Below are positions 11,478 through 22,006 of a stretch of DNA of 64,000 nucleotides, one piece after another. Position numbers and translations under genes: made by a program. Under the pieces are notes generated by a model. The model worked only from the letters and a program-made list of their open reading frames with translations. It was not told where the DNA came from and made no database searches. Origin of the DNA: Cladocopium goreaui (taxonomy: Eukaryota > Sar > Dinophyceae > Suessiales > Symbiodiniaceae); the NCBI GenBank assembly GCA_947184155.2, contig CAMXCT020001112.1, positions 2,942,293-3,006,292 of the forward strand, given 5' to 3'. Within the stretch, counting starts at the first letter, position 1; every line of letters starts with the position of its first letter.

Positions 11478-12509
11478 ATGGAGATTTTGGGGAAGCTGGA
11501 GATCGCGGCCACATTGGTGTCGCCGGCATCAGGCACTGCGATTTGCCAGAGCCAGAGCCCAAATGCCTTCCGAAGCCTCAGCCAGAGCCATACCGGCAAT
11601 GGCATCAATGGCCAAGGTACTCAAGGTACTCAAGGTACTCAAGGTACTCAAGGTACTCAAGGTACTCAGAGATCTCAGAGTTTGAACTCAGATCCATTCA
11701 ACTTGCGAGCGGAGGAGATGGCAATGGCGGACTGCTGTCTAGGTCTGGAGATTCGGAGAACTTGGTCGGAGCAGGAGCTTGTCCGATCCTTCGGGGGTCG
11801 GATGCCTCCAGGGACTCCTGATGGAATGTTCGAGACATGGGATGGAACGCTGACTTGTGTACAGGTTGTCCGCGTGCCACTCGTGAGTGGAGCTGATGAT
11901 GCTTCATTACAACACACACTGACCCAAACAATCCTCTCCAAGATTGTCAAGTCACAGACATGGCTTAGGTTCTCGAGCGTCTCTCCACATGAGTTCATCA
12001 TCTTCTGCTGGCTTCCTTTTGCTGTGGAGGATTCAGTCAGAAGTCATGTCGAAACGCTCATCTCAAGAGTCCGCTTGCTTGATCACCGATTCTCAGCAAG
12101 ACTTCGACTTCCAGCTGAGCCTGGTACGATTTTCCCAGCGCTCTTCGCATGCAACTATGACTTCTTGAGTGCCAGGTCCCGAAGCCTGTCTGAGAGTGAC
12201 ATATCTACGTTTGTGGATTGTGAAGGTGGCGATGGCGATGGCGATGAGGATGATATCTGCCAATGGGACATCACATGGGACTGGGCTGAGATGGCTGAGA
12301 TGGCTGACACTGAGCTGACGGAAGTTCAGGTCGCAGGAGTCCAGAGCCTGGATGAAGTCCAAAGGAGTCCATGCAGTTCGAGCAGTGCCATGCACTGCTG
12401 TAGTCCTCCTAGTCCTCGCACTCCTCGTGGCTTTGTGTGTGATGTAGTTGAACCCGTAGCTGACCAGTTCCCGTTCGAGTTGCAGCTGTCTTGGGACGAC
12501 AATGGGTGA
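11478..12509 (+). CDS. Hypothetical intron-poor protein (343 aa)
   Basis: This is the longest non-repetitive open frame in the first 28 kb. The first in-frame ATG gives MEILGKLEIAATL; a GTG at 11448 would add ten residues, and the upstream stop is at 11415. Residues about 45-65 are a GTQ repeat encoded by the 9-bp array at 11618-11672. The core, about residues 110-235, looks folded (motifs WDGTLTCVQVVRVPL, SQTWLRFSSVSPHEF, FCWLPFAVEDSVR, LFACNYDF), followed by an acidic Gly/Asp stretch and a Ser/Pro-rich tail (SPPSPRTPRG). I do not recognise the family. A second frame, opening at 11327 (CAG CAG-side Met at 11336), is also open through the repeat (SRY instead of GTQ), so a frameshift in or before the repeat, or an upstream exon, is possible. 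Confidence 0.6.
   Translation: MEILGKLEIAATLVSPASGTAICQSQSPNAFRSLSQSHTGNGINGQGTQGTQGTQGTQGTQGTQRSQSLNSDPFNLRAEEMAMADCCLGLEIRRTWSEQELVRSFGGRMPPGTPDGMFETWDGTLTCVQVVRVPLVSGADDASLQHTLTQTILSKIVKSQTWLRFSSVSPHEFIIFCWLPFAVEDSVRSHVETLISRVRLLDHRFSARLRLPAEPGTIFPALFACNYDFLSARSRSLSESDISTFVDCEGGDGDGDEDDICQWDITWDWAEMAEMADTELTEVQVAGVQSLDEVQRSPCSSSSAMHCCSPPSPRTPRGFVCDVVEPVADQFPFELQLSWDDNG
11615..11672 (+). repeat. 9-bp coding minisatellite (GGTACTCAA)
   Basis: About six tandem copies of GGTACTCAA inside the coding frame at 11478-12509. The unit length is a multiple of three, so copy-number change keeps the frame and adds Gly-Thr-Gln triplets. Confidence 0.9.
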
Positions 12510-14350
12510 GGTTCCATCCGAATATTGACACTGAGTATCAGCATGGAGTCAAAGACAGACAAAAAAGCTTATCAATGAGTTTAACAACTCAACACTGTGG
12601 TTTTCACTCCCCTTGGTTTCTTTGACTCCCTGGCTTCGTCAAGCTGCCTTGTACAGTGTGACAGTGGAGCTTCCTTTGAAGCTCTTGCAGCAAAGTCTTC
12701 ACTTGATATGTTCGAAACACGTTCTAAAACTGGGCTGATGCAGTTGATGGACTTGCCCAAGGGTAAGCGGAGTAAGGGAGAACCAGTGGGAGAGAAACGC
12801 GCTTTGATTTTGCATGTTGGAATCAGTTTGGAACATTTTGGAACCCTTCCCAAAGCCGAAGCCTTTGGAAACTGATTCAGGCACTCAGATGGAGGACGGT
12901 GGAAGACATCGAGGACTTATGCTGCACATTGCTGCGCTAAGTTGCAAAGAAGAGACTGCAACGGGGGAGGTTTAGGCAAGATTCTTTACAATTCAATGTG
13001 GATAATGTGGATGCTCTTTCTGGATGCCAAAACGCCGCAAGGACTGCCCTTTGAGTTGTTTTCTCATTGAGAAGGATAGCCTGCTGCCACTGACACATCA
13101 ATACGACATCGATCCAAATTCATGTCAACGTGACGCAACGTGCCACAAAATAAATACAGCTGCACCTTCACTTGCAAACTGCAAACGACCTGAAGGCACT
13201 CGCGCTGGACAGCACCAATTTCGTGTCCATGGCATTGTCCTTGGTTCAAGACCATACATGCTGTTTATACGATTCTAAAATAGGTTCATATTATATTCAT
13301 TAGATGATTTGAGTTGATTTTATATGAGCATGTTGATTGCAAAGTTGGCTGTTTGAGGTCTACTGGCAACTCCTGGGCCTTGCCACAGATCGATCAGACA
13401 AAGCTTGGCCTATGTGCGCCGATCACCTCCTGGCCGATGGCTGTTTCAAATTGTTTCAAGAGCGTATTGATTGCATTCCCCTGAAGATTCTATCGTCATG
13501 TATCTTTACTGTTAATTTATTAATTTTATTATATTTGATTATTATGTGCTTCTTTTACGATTAACTTTCTACACATCAACACAGCTAACGCAAGAGCTTA
13601 GGTCTGATGCAGAATTATGTCCACTAACTTGGACTGAATTTGCTGCCGCGCAATCCAGCACTCTATGTATGGCCTCAAGAGAAGATTTAAAAGGACATGC
13701 GACATGAGTGAGCAAGAAATATCAAGAAGACATGACAAATCAAGATTCAACAAACGCCCTTCCAAAAACTCGCTGAGCAGACACGCTGACATAACTTCAA
13801 TTTTGTTCCCGTTTAAAGCCTGTTGGAGGGCTGTCATCCAAAAGAACACAACGAATTGTTGCTCGGATCGTTTTCGCACCATGGCTGCCGTTGCTGGTGC
13901 ACTGATGGACCCCGTGCTGTCAGTTTCGGCCGTGGATGTTCAGCCGATCTCCGAGAGCAGAATTACGACAATAACCGATTGGAAACACATGGAGATGTTG
14001 TTTCCAGCGCGGTCGGATATGTTTTCCGTTTCTTAATGTTTCCTTGTCATTCTGAAGGCTTGGGATGTTTGTTTTTTGCTGATATATGTTGCTTGGTCTT
14101 TAAGGTCGGGCCTGCGGCATTCCTATACCAGATCCACTTCTCGACTGGCCTGGACCTCAAGACAAAGAACCCCTTTGCACTGAAGCAGTTTATGCAGTCA
14201 TAGTCCATGGTCGACCTTGAATTGAAAGTTGAAAGATTGTCGGTTAAATTATTTATATAATGTCAAATGCCATGAAACATGTTTAAACAAATGCGTGTAA
14301 GAGCTCAGAGCGTTACTTGTATGTCACAGTACCTGGAATGTTTATGAATG
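12510..14350. other. No gene recognised; exon-like stretches
   Basis: Two plus-strand stretches look codon-like but have no family match: 12597-12875 (including METRS-type hydrophilic sequence and LMQLMDLPKGKRSKG) and about 14105-14160 after TTTAAG (VGPAAFLYQIHFSTGLDLK). They could be the 3' part of the preceding gene or exons of another. An AT-rich patch lies at 13500-13570. Confidence 0.35.
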
Positions 14351-14353
14351 GTT

Positions 14354-14803
14354 TCATATTAGTGTCAGTTGACCTACAACTTGCCGGGTGTCAAGGCAAG
14401 CAGACCAAAGACAGCTGAAGACTTTCAGGTCTCCCGGACTCTTGGGCCCTAGTGTTTGTGCTGGGTGGATGAGATAGGGGGCCGGGCCAAACAAGAGAAT
14501 TTTCCAAAGCGCTTTGAACACGTTTGAACAAGATTTCACTGAGTACAAGTTTCCGTCACCTTCTGTGGATTGGAGGCTTGAATTCAACGTGAGTTGGAGA
14601 GTCTTCAGTTGCTCGATGTTGCTCGCCTCAAGAAATGTTTCAAAATGATCCTTCACGGTCAATGGTCCACACTCGCCATCGAATCGGCAGGCCAGAGGCC
14701 TTCGCGTTTTGGTAGGGATCGCTTTTGCAGCATCTTGGAGGCACTGAAGGATTCTGAAGAACACTGAAGGGTTGTCGTGGTTTGTTGATCTGTGTTTAGA
14801 CAC
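14354..14803 (-). CDS. Candidate minus-strand exon or small gene, unknown (149 aa)
   Basis: An uninterrupted minus-strand frame of 149 codons in non-repetitive DNA. The opposite strand is broken by stops. The translation has an even, protein-like composition (FFRILQCLQDAAKAIP, CGPLTVKDHFETFLEASNIE, LKTLQLTLNSSLQ). No family is recognised. It is one of two minus-strand frames that run against the plus-strand bias of this window; the other is at 16079-16483. The real exon may be shorter than the open frame. Confidence 0.35.
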   Translation of the reverse strand: MSKHRSTNHDNPSVFFRILQCLQDAAKAIPTKTRRPLACRFDGECGPLTVKDHFETFLEASNIEQLKTLQLTLNSSLQSTEGDGNLYSVKSCSNVFKALWKILLFGPAPYLIHPAQTLGPKSPGDLKVFSCLWSACLDTRQVVGQLTLI

Positions 14804-16078
14804 CCATGTTATTCTACACTATTCTACAAAAATCTACGGAGCTTGCCAGACCAAAAAGAACACAGCACCAGAATGAGAGGACTGAAAAAGTGCAGAGGAC
14901 TGCAAATAGAAAGGAATGGCCTGTAATAAAGTATACAAGGCACAAAATGATGACATATGATACAAAATGTATCTCCAGGCTTTAGACAGGCAAAGAGGAT
15001 GTGGTGCAGAGTTCTTCGTTGTCTGAAGCCTTTCATGTACATACATGAAATGCACATGCACTTTCAACGCTTGATCCATTTCAAGTGGAGATACTGATTT
15101 TTTGTATTTTTTGTCATATAAATTAATTGTTTGCTGAGACAGGCCGCAGCTAGTGGCTGCTATGACCTCAACCAGGGTGACAAGTTGTATGTAAAAGTGC
15201 CAACAAGAAAAGTTGGGATGGAACCGATCAGAAACACGGCTTGCCCTTAACGAATGAAATCGATGTCAGATGATTCAACCCAAATTACCCGGGCCACTCG
15301 GGCAGATAAGCCACACATTGTAAAATGAAGGTGAACCAGTTTCATATGTTTCATGAAGAATCACTTGGCATCATTGTTGGCATCATTTCAGCATCTTTCA
15401 GCACCAACAAGCTTGCAAGATTCTGCAAATTGGTCTTGTATCGGTGGAGGCGGAGATCTCGAGGTTTGCTCATGCGCAGAGCAGAGGCCAGCGTTTCGTG
15501 CATCATCACGTCTTCACAGTGTGAACACTTATTTATTGTCCTTTCCCTGTGTATATACAATTTTACATTGAGCATCATTGATCTATGTTATGATATGTTA
15601 TGATATCAGATATGTCAGTTCCATCCTGTTTATTTAAAGTTTCGTTTTTTTTACAGTTCAACATGCCGCAAAATCTGCAACGCACTGGCTCAATCATTGG
15701 CTCAACAGCTGACTTGTTCTGAGGCAGCCTTTGCAGATGAGCCCAAGGACCGCCTGAGCAACAGCGGAGATTGCGTAGGCGTAGCCAAAAAACAAGGATT
15801 GAGATTGTGTTTGCAAAGCCTAGTGTTCGCATCCCATGACTCCACACAAAGTGGGGTATCTTTAAAAAAATAAAAACATTAAAAAAAAAACATTAAAAAA
15901 AAACGGACTCCAAACATGACTCAAAAAAGAGTAGGCCTGGGAGAGCCAGAAACAGAACGACTCAAAAATGAACTCCAAAAAAGCAAAAACGATTCAAGCA
16001 ACACATGTGTCACTAATGCTTGGGAGATGACCAGATTCCATCGTGGCCACTAGGCCCTAGTGTTTTTCCCCAGGAGTT

Positions 16079-16483
16079 TCAGAGCCGGAACGGAGAGGAC
16101 ATGGCTTCACTGATGGCCTTTGATCCTTTGATTCTTCGATAATATTGGTGGTTGATTCGGCAAAATGGACGTGCAATGCGGTATGCTTCAAATGGAATGT
16201 GCGACATTCTGCTACATTCTGGTGCATTGGATGCACTGAAAGCATTGAAAGCATTGAATGGACTGAATGTTGAATGATTCTCGATTTCCTTGTGGAGGAT
16301 AGCATTTCCGGAAGCAAACAGGACTGACATGTGCAGCAGTTCCCGCGCCGCGATGTCAGCGCAATGGCCTGCAGGAACCTGATGAGCTCTCAGAAACACA
16401 GGACGCGATGGACGCTGAAAGATGCTGGGCGTTTGAAGTGTGACAAGTGCCTTTGCTTCTCCCGTCCAAAATGTGATGTCCAT
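16079..16483 (-). CDS. Candidate minus-strand exon or gene start, unknown (134 aa)
   Basis: The frame starts with an ATG (MDITFWTGEAKALVTLQ) just beside the AT-rich tract at 16495-16735 and runs 134 codons to the left. The first 70 or so residues look protein-like (ARELLHMSVLFASGNAILHKE). The later part (FNAFNAFSASN) is encoded by a short repeat and is probably intron or non-coding. With the frame at 14354-14803 it may form a leftward gene divergent from the mTERF gene. No family match; the call rests on openness and composition only. Confidence 0.3.
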   Translation of the reverse strand: MDITFWTGEAKALVTLQTPSIFQRPSRPVFLRAHQVPAGHCADIAARELLHMSVLFASGNAILHKEIENHSTFSPFNAFNAFSASNAPECSRMSHIPFEAYRIARPFCRINHQYYRRIKGSKAISEAMSSPFRL

Positions 16484-16494
16484 ATATAATCATA

Positions 16495-16735
16495 AAATAG
16501 TATATATATATACGTATATATATATACACATTAATTTAATTTAATACTATTTAATTATATTATATTATGCTAGATTATACTATAGTTTACTATATTATAT
16601 CATGTTATGTTATATTATATTATACTATACTATATTATAATATATTTCATATTATAGTTTATATTATTCATTATATGTTATATTGTATCTTATATTACAT
16701 TACAGTATATTAATTTATTGTATTATATTATGTCC
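16495..16735. other. AT-rich tract between divergent reading directions
   Basis: About 240 bp of almost pure A/T, with TATATA runs at the left and TTATATTATA-like repeats further right. It lies between the candidate minus-strand frame ending at 16483 and the first exon of the plus-strand mTERF gene at 16738. It could be a strand-switch or promoter region or simply an AT-rich repeat; nothing in the sequence decides between these. Confidence 0.6.
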
Positions 16736-16737
16736 AT

Positions 16738-18517
16738 ATGCGATGGAAGGAGTTCCTCATGTCTATCGGTTTGTCTGCCAAGCAGCTTTGGAAGGCCTGG
16801 GAGGATCACTGACTGCTCTTTTTCGCACAACCCATTGCAGCACGAGCGAAAGGTGCACATCTTGATTTCACTGCAGGTACAAAAATTCTGGTCGATCAGC
16901 GGAGAAAGAGTGCCGCCACTATCAAGGCCGGCAAGCTTTGATCTGAGAATGCTAAGAATGTCACAAGAACTCCATATCTTGGCAGGTGTGAGATGGTGAG
17001 GGACTATTTGCAGACAGAGGTTGGTTTGAACTCCGAGCAGCTCGCTAGGACGGGTTGACGAGAAGTGTCTTATGTTTGTTCAAAGCAACACAAACATTGA
17101 TTGAAAACTAGTTGATATCTATTGACATGCATCCTCGAAGACATTTTGAGAATCTTTGAGACATGGTTTGAATTTCGAATCCAAGCTGAAAAGGACAATT
17201 GCAGATTGCCCAGAAGTTCTGGAGGTGTTCTCGGTCGAGACTTTGAAAGAGAAGGCATCGATGCAAATGGAGAGCAGTTTACTTTGCCTTGTCGTGTATT
17301 GGTTGTTTCACAGGATATGGCAGGACTCCAGGACCCATAATGGTAAGTCTTGTCGCCTCACAAAAGGTCTTGCAACTTCGATCAGGTCCGGTTTTTGGAG
17401 GTTGAAGTGGGCATTGACGATGATTTGCCAGAGATCATCGCAGCATATCCCAAGGTCCGACAGACACATGTTTAGATGCAGTGCTCATATTTTGAAGACA
17501 ATTGAGATGGCCGAAATTTCGTGACAGGATTCCAGAATGAAGTGTGGTTACGCCACGTTACGAAATGTTTGCTCTTTCAAATGTTTGACGCTTCTCCACC
17601 TGTCAGGTCTTTTGCAGACCGATCTTGACAACGCTGAGACCGGCTCTGGAGTCAGAGGCTTTGTCACGCAACCTCCAAGAATGTTTGGGTATGTTTGGGT
17701 TGTAGCAGAGCCAGGCCAGCTGCCATCAGTTGCCACTGCATGCCACTGCATGCCACTGCTATGATCTGCTATGGACCTTTGCAGTTTCAAGAGGTTTCTT
17801 GGAAGTTTTCTGTTGTTCAGCAGTGCAAGGTTTTGGTTGGGCACAGCAAAGGTGAGCCCTGAGGCCCCAGCAATCGCATGCAGTCGCAGTATCTCGGAGT
17901 TTGTCACTTCAATTTTAGTCACTTGTCATGTCGTTTTCGCGGAGTTTTTACGTTTCACTCTTACGCCCTCCCATGCCGTCGCCACAGGACTTTCCACAGC
18001 TGCTCAAGAAGCATGCTGTGCAAATTTGGTCAAGGCGAAGACTTCAGACATTGAGTGAGCAATCTAGGCATGGACAAAGGATAACACAGCCAAAAGTATG
18101 TGGGAGTCAGGCCACAAAGCTTAAAGCCAAAGCTGCGGTTTGCCAAAGAGGCAGATCAGATTAGCAAGAAATTTGGCAGACCTCTTTGTGACGTAGTGGT
18201 AGCATCTGGTAGCGAATGTCAAAGTGTTGGATGATTGTGACATGCATATTGTGACCCTGTGAAGGTCATGGGTCTCTCAGTGGAAAAGGCCATCGCCTCG
18301 TCAGATTGAGGAATTCACCGTGGAACTTCATCCTTTGTCCTTTAAAAAGTCTAAACATCTTTAAAACTTTTAAACCTTGACCCAGACAGGTACTGGCATG
18401 CAAGACACCCTTCTTTCGTTTGTCCGTGGCAAAGTGCGGCTCTCAGCACGAATAAAAAGGCGACTACTGGTTTGCCCTGAAAGGGTCATGCAACGGTCGA
18501 GTTGGCCAGGACTGTAG
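16738..18517 (+). CDS. mTERF-family organelle gene-expression factor (multi-exon, 5' end uncertain)
   Basis: mTERF proteins are helical-repeat nucleic-acid-binding factors of mitochondria or plastids. Exons that join in frame: 16738-16794, 16877-16909, 16993-17048, 17194-17254, 17386-17454, 17607 to about 17690, 17988-18034, 18111 to about 18200, and probably about 18427-18517. The joined product shows successive mTERF repeats: EFLMSIGLSAKQLWK, VGLNSEQLARTIADCPEVL, ETLKEKVRFLEVEVGIDDD, LPEIIAAYPKVFCRPIL, DFPQLLKKHAVQIW and SLKPKLRFAKE. The frame at 17785-17850 (VVQQCKVLVGHS) is probably another exon. Donors are GC at 16795, 17255 and 18035, GA at 17049 and GT at 17455. No transit peptide is visible, so at least one 5' exon is missing or lies upstream of the AT-rich tract. 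Family assignment is firm; ends are tentative. Confidence 0.85.
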
Positions 18518-18519
18518 CT

Positions 18520-19195
18520 CCACGCCATTTCTTTGCTATCCAGAAGAAGGCTTCTGGTGAGGCACTAAGCATTCCATAGCATTCCCCGTACTCATCCGTA
18601 CTCGTAGCGTTCTCTGGCTATGTCTAGCCTGCCACACGGTCGTGCTTGAGCTTCGGGAAATGTTCAATCCTTCTATGCCATGATCACTGATTACTGGTGT
18701 TGCGCAGCATGTTTATGGATCTCAGAGAAACTCCAAGTAGCTGATATTTGAGCCTTTGTGCACCATGACCATGATGGTAGGGAGCCAAGTGCAATGACGG
18801 CAGTGGAACTGAGTTTCTCTGTTGAAACGGCAGAAGGTGGTGTGTTTGGCGGTGTCAAGTTGTTTGGCCTAGGGCAAAATGGCATCCTACTGGCCAATGT
18901 CTTCATGGCCCCTGACATTCCTTGCTTGTCTGCACCTGAGAAAAGGAGCTTTTGAAGGGCCTCCCCTGGATTTTCTGCCTTTTACTCGCCTGAGCTTTTG
19001 CCTGAGCTTGCTGAGCAGGTTCCGGTGGCTTCAGCAATATTCTGTCACTTGGCATGTGTGATCGAATTGCAATTGCAAAGCCACGCTTGGAGAGTGGTTT
19101 GACTTCAGCGCTTGCAGAATCGTCAAACCATGGGTAGCATGATTACATGCTTGAAGGTGATTCCCTTCCAGTGGTTTTCTTGTCTTTGCAGAATT
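18520..19195. other. Unassigned; open frame of unclear status
   Basis: The stretch 18745-18955 is open on the plus strand (VHHDHDGREPSAMTAVELS...) and partly on the minus strand, with no family match on either. It may be a 3' untranslated region of the mTERF gene or a 5' exon of the DUF1295 gene. Confidence 0.35.
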
Positions 19196-19199
19196 GCAG

Positions 19200-22006
19200 G
19201 TACAGTTTTGGTCTAGGCTATGGCCTGAGCATGACTGCAAACGCTGGGCTTGCCCCTGTGGTTGCCAAGATGCAGAAGAGGACTGATCACCGCCGTCATC
19301 TCCTTTGGCAGCTTTAGCACTCAATGTTTGATGCCCAAGTCCCCTGAAGTCGACAATCCAAACAAATCCAAACAAGGCAACCTGTTGTGATGCAAGGACA
19401 CTAACTGCCTTTGGGCTGGCGTGCTGCAGCATGTATGCAGCCTATGGGGCTTCTTGGACTTGAATGGTGCGCCTATGTGGCAAGTCTGTTCACACATCGA
19501 TGTTCTTTCCCGCTTTCGTCTTGGCATCTCTTGATCTCTTGGTCTGAGGTTAGACTCACAACCTTTCTGATGCGGAGACAGGCACACAAAGCAACACAGT
19601 CCTGAACAGATAGGAATATATAGGATACAGTGAGATGTCTGACGTTTCTGGAGCTTGTGCAGAAGCAAGTGAGTTGATCGAAATTGAAATGTTGTATATA
19701 AATATTTTTTATGTATCTGTATATATATATATATATACAGAATATGGTGTCACTGTGTAAAGCGGTTTCATGTGCCATCTCAGGATGAGGACAGCTACAA
19801 GCCCAGGTTTGAGCTTCTGCAGCTGAAGTCAGGAGCTCAGAGTTCAAGAGAAAAATAGGAGCAGTGTAGAAGCAGCATTGGTCCAATATCTTCCGATGCA
19901 GCCGTCGTGCGATTTCTGGAAAGTTTCTGCCACATCATCAGTTTCATACTTTTTTCTAAGGTCTGATATGATGGGCATTAGCAGCAAGTTTGCCATTGTG
20001 ATGGGTGTGAGCTTCTCGCAGGTCACATGTCGGACGTACTTGTATTCGTAGATTAAATCAAGGTATCTATAAACGCTTCTTGCATGATGTTACCATGGCT
20101 CGTACGTTGTTCTACATATGTTACGTGTATATATATAATTTTATACATGCATGACATTACATTGCATTGCATTGCATTACATTACATTACATTACATTAC
20201 ATTACATACCATTACATTACATTACATACCATTACATTACATTACATTACATAACATACATACATACATACATCCATACATCCATACATCCATACATCCA
20301 TACATCCATACATCCATACATGCATACATGCATATATGCATACATGCATACATGCATACATGCATACATGCATACATGCATACATACACTCACTTTGCTT
20401 CTTCTTGCTTTTGTTTCTCTTCAAGAAGCTCTTGGTCCACAAAACGGATTTCTTTCCAACTGAAACGACTTGACACTTGACACATGCTTGGCGTGCATCT
20501 ACCAGCACAGAAGCGCAGGCGCTATATGCCTTGCCTTTGGCTGTCGCGACATCATCTTCTCCTCTGCGTGCTCGACCTGTGCTCAAAGCAATCGGCTGGG
20601 CAGGTAACGACAGCGCTTCATAGGGTGGTACCAATGCATTTGCATTTTCACTGAATGCACCCCGCCTCCCTATGTTTCCACTTTTTCATCCTTTTCCACA
20701 GGTGTGGGCATAGCAGGCATTGGCCTACTTATTGAGACTTTGGCAGATGAGCAGAAGCTAGCAGCAAAGCGAGAAGCACCTAGATTGCCTGTGATGGATG
20801 GATTGTTTAGTCTCTCGGCTATGTTATTTGTGCAAAAGGGATCAAGAAAGCACGCTAGACATTGCTAGACCACATGAGACTACTCCTGATGGCCACGTAT
20901 CATATTTCAGTACGTATTCAGACATGTACGAGTCATACAAGCTGCTACGGAGGGAGAGACAGACCGACACACGGACAGACAGAGGGAGGGGGAGGGGGAG
21001 AGAGAGAGAGAGCTCTTGCACAATTTAAGTTGTGTGTCCCCTTGAGTGAGTGTTGCTGTTATTGTTACTGGCTTAGTTGTTTTGAGAGTCATCGCGGCTA
21101 GAAAGACTCTTCAAACGAGTCACATGAGTTTCTCCACTCATAGCGTTCCTTTTGACGTCGTTTGAGGTTACTGCAGGCAGGACGGAAGATTTTGAGCACT
21201 GTAACCTTTTAGAACAGCTGCTGTGTGCACTCCACATCGTGCTTTGCTCGGGCATGAAGCAATGAACAAAGGAATTCGAAGGAATTCGATTCATAGAGTA
21301 TGTGTGGAGATGTGTGGAGTAGTTACTTGCCTCATGGACCAATGGACCATGTCTCTCACTTCTCTTGGCAGACATCCAAATTATTTCGGAGAATTCCTTT
21401 TCCATTGTGGCATCTCGTGTTTGAGCTGCATTTACTACAATAGCGGCTGGACCGGTTTGCTGCGAAAATTATGGGTCTCATCAAGAGTCACAAGCTTGGA
21501 AGAATGAGAGCCTTGGAACTCTGGCTTGCTGCTACCTTGTTGCTTGAGGTGCATGGGCATAAGTGGGACACCGATTCAGGTAGCAGCCTGCGTTCCGATC
21601 TCAGGCTTCAGTCAGCCTGCGCCAGCTGTCCAAAGTAGACGTCACTCTAGAGTCTCTACCGGACTCTACAGGCTTGTTGTAGCTAGTTGTGGCTTTCTAT
21701 GGCCTGTTATGGCTTGTTAAATTGTGTTGATAATTAATCCTGTCGTTCCACTTGTTCCTTTTTGGCTGTGAGGTGTTCCCGACATTCTTCATGGCTTTCA
21801 CTCTGAAGAATTCGGCGGCAAGATCTGACAAGGTTCCCTTCCGACTCCGATTGCACATCGCAATTTCATGCTGGAAATGGTCAAAAAAAACACAGTCTTT
21901 TGCTATGCAGGAGGCTGATCACAGGTATCGAAACTGTGATGGCTATGCACAGTGGGCTGAAAATACACCTGTGTTCATTCCAGGAGTCTTGGGTGGCAGA
22001 GGTTGA
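19200..22006 (+). CDS. DUF1295 / steroid 5-alpha-reductase-like membrane protein (multi-exon)
   Basis: DUF1295 proteins are polytopic membrane enzymes of the isoprenylcysteine methyltransferase / steroid reductase superfamily; the substrate here is unknown. Exons seen: 19200 to about 19272 (YSFGLGYGLSMTANAG), 19396 to about 19450 (LTAFGLACCSMYAAYG, a membrane helix), about 20514-20603, 20702 to about 20770, 21372 to about 21440, 21773-21832 and 21911-22006. Joining 20603 to 20702 gives KAIGWAGVGIAGIGLLIE followed by TLADEQK, a family signature. The exon at 21372 gives HPNYFGEFLFHCGI, the conserved RHPNYFGE block. The last join gives SDKEADHRY and then QWAENTPVFIPG, the typical C-terminal Y...TPvfIP motif, ending VLGGRG and a stop. 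Introns hold large simple repeats (20150-20395, 20985-21015). The start codon and the exon just before 21372 were not identified. Confidence 0.85.
19715..19740. repeat. TA dinucleotide repeat in intron
   Basis: TATATATATA run within the intronic part of the DUF1295 gene. Confidence 0.85.
20150..20395. repeat. ACATT / ACATACCATT / CATCCATA array in intron
   Basis: Pentamer CATTA repeats pass into CATA, CATCCATA and then CATGCATA octamers over about 245 bp. The array lies between DUF1295 exons. Histidine/threonine/isoleucine-rich and antisense cysteine/methionine-rich open frames across it are artefacts. Confidence 0.9.
20955..21015. repeat. Purine-rich GACA/GGGA/GA repeat in intron
   Basis: GACAGACA, then GGGAGG and GAGAGAGA runs, in the DUF1295 intron upstream of the exon at 21372. 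Confidence 0.85.

Noticed and set aside
20151-20634. Open frames on both strands across the ACATT/CATGCATA array
   Set aside because: Low-complexity translation of an intronic microsatellite.
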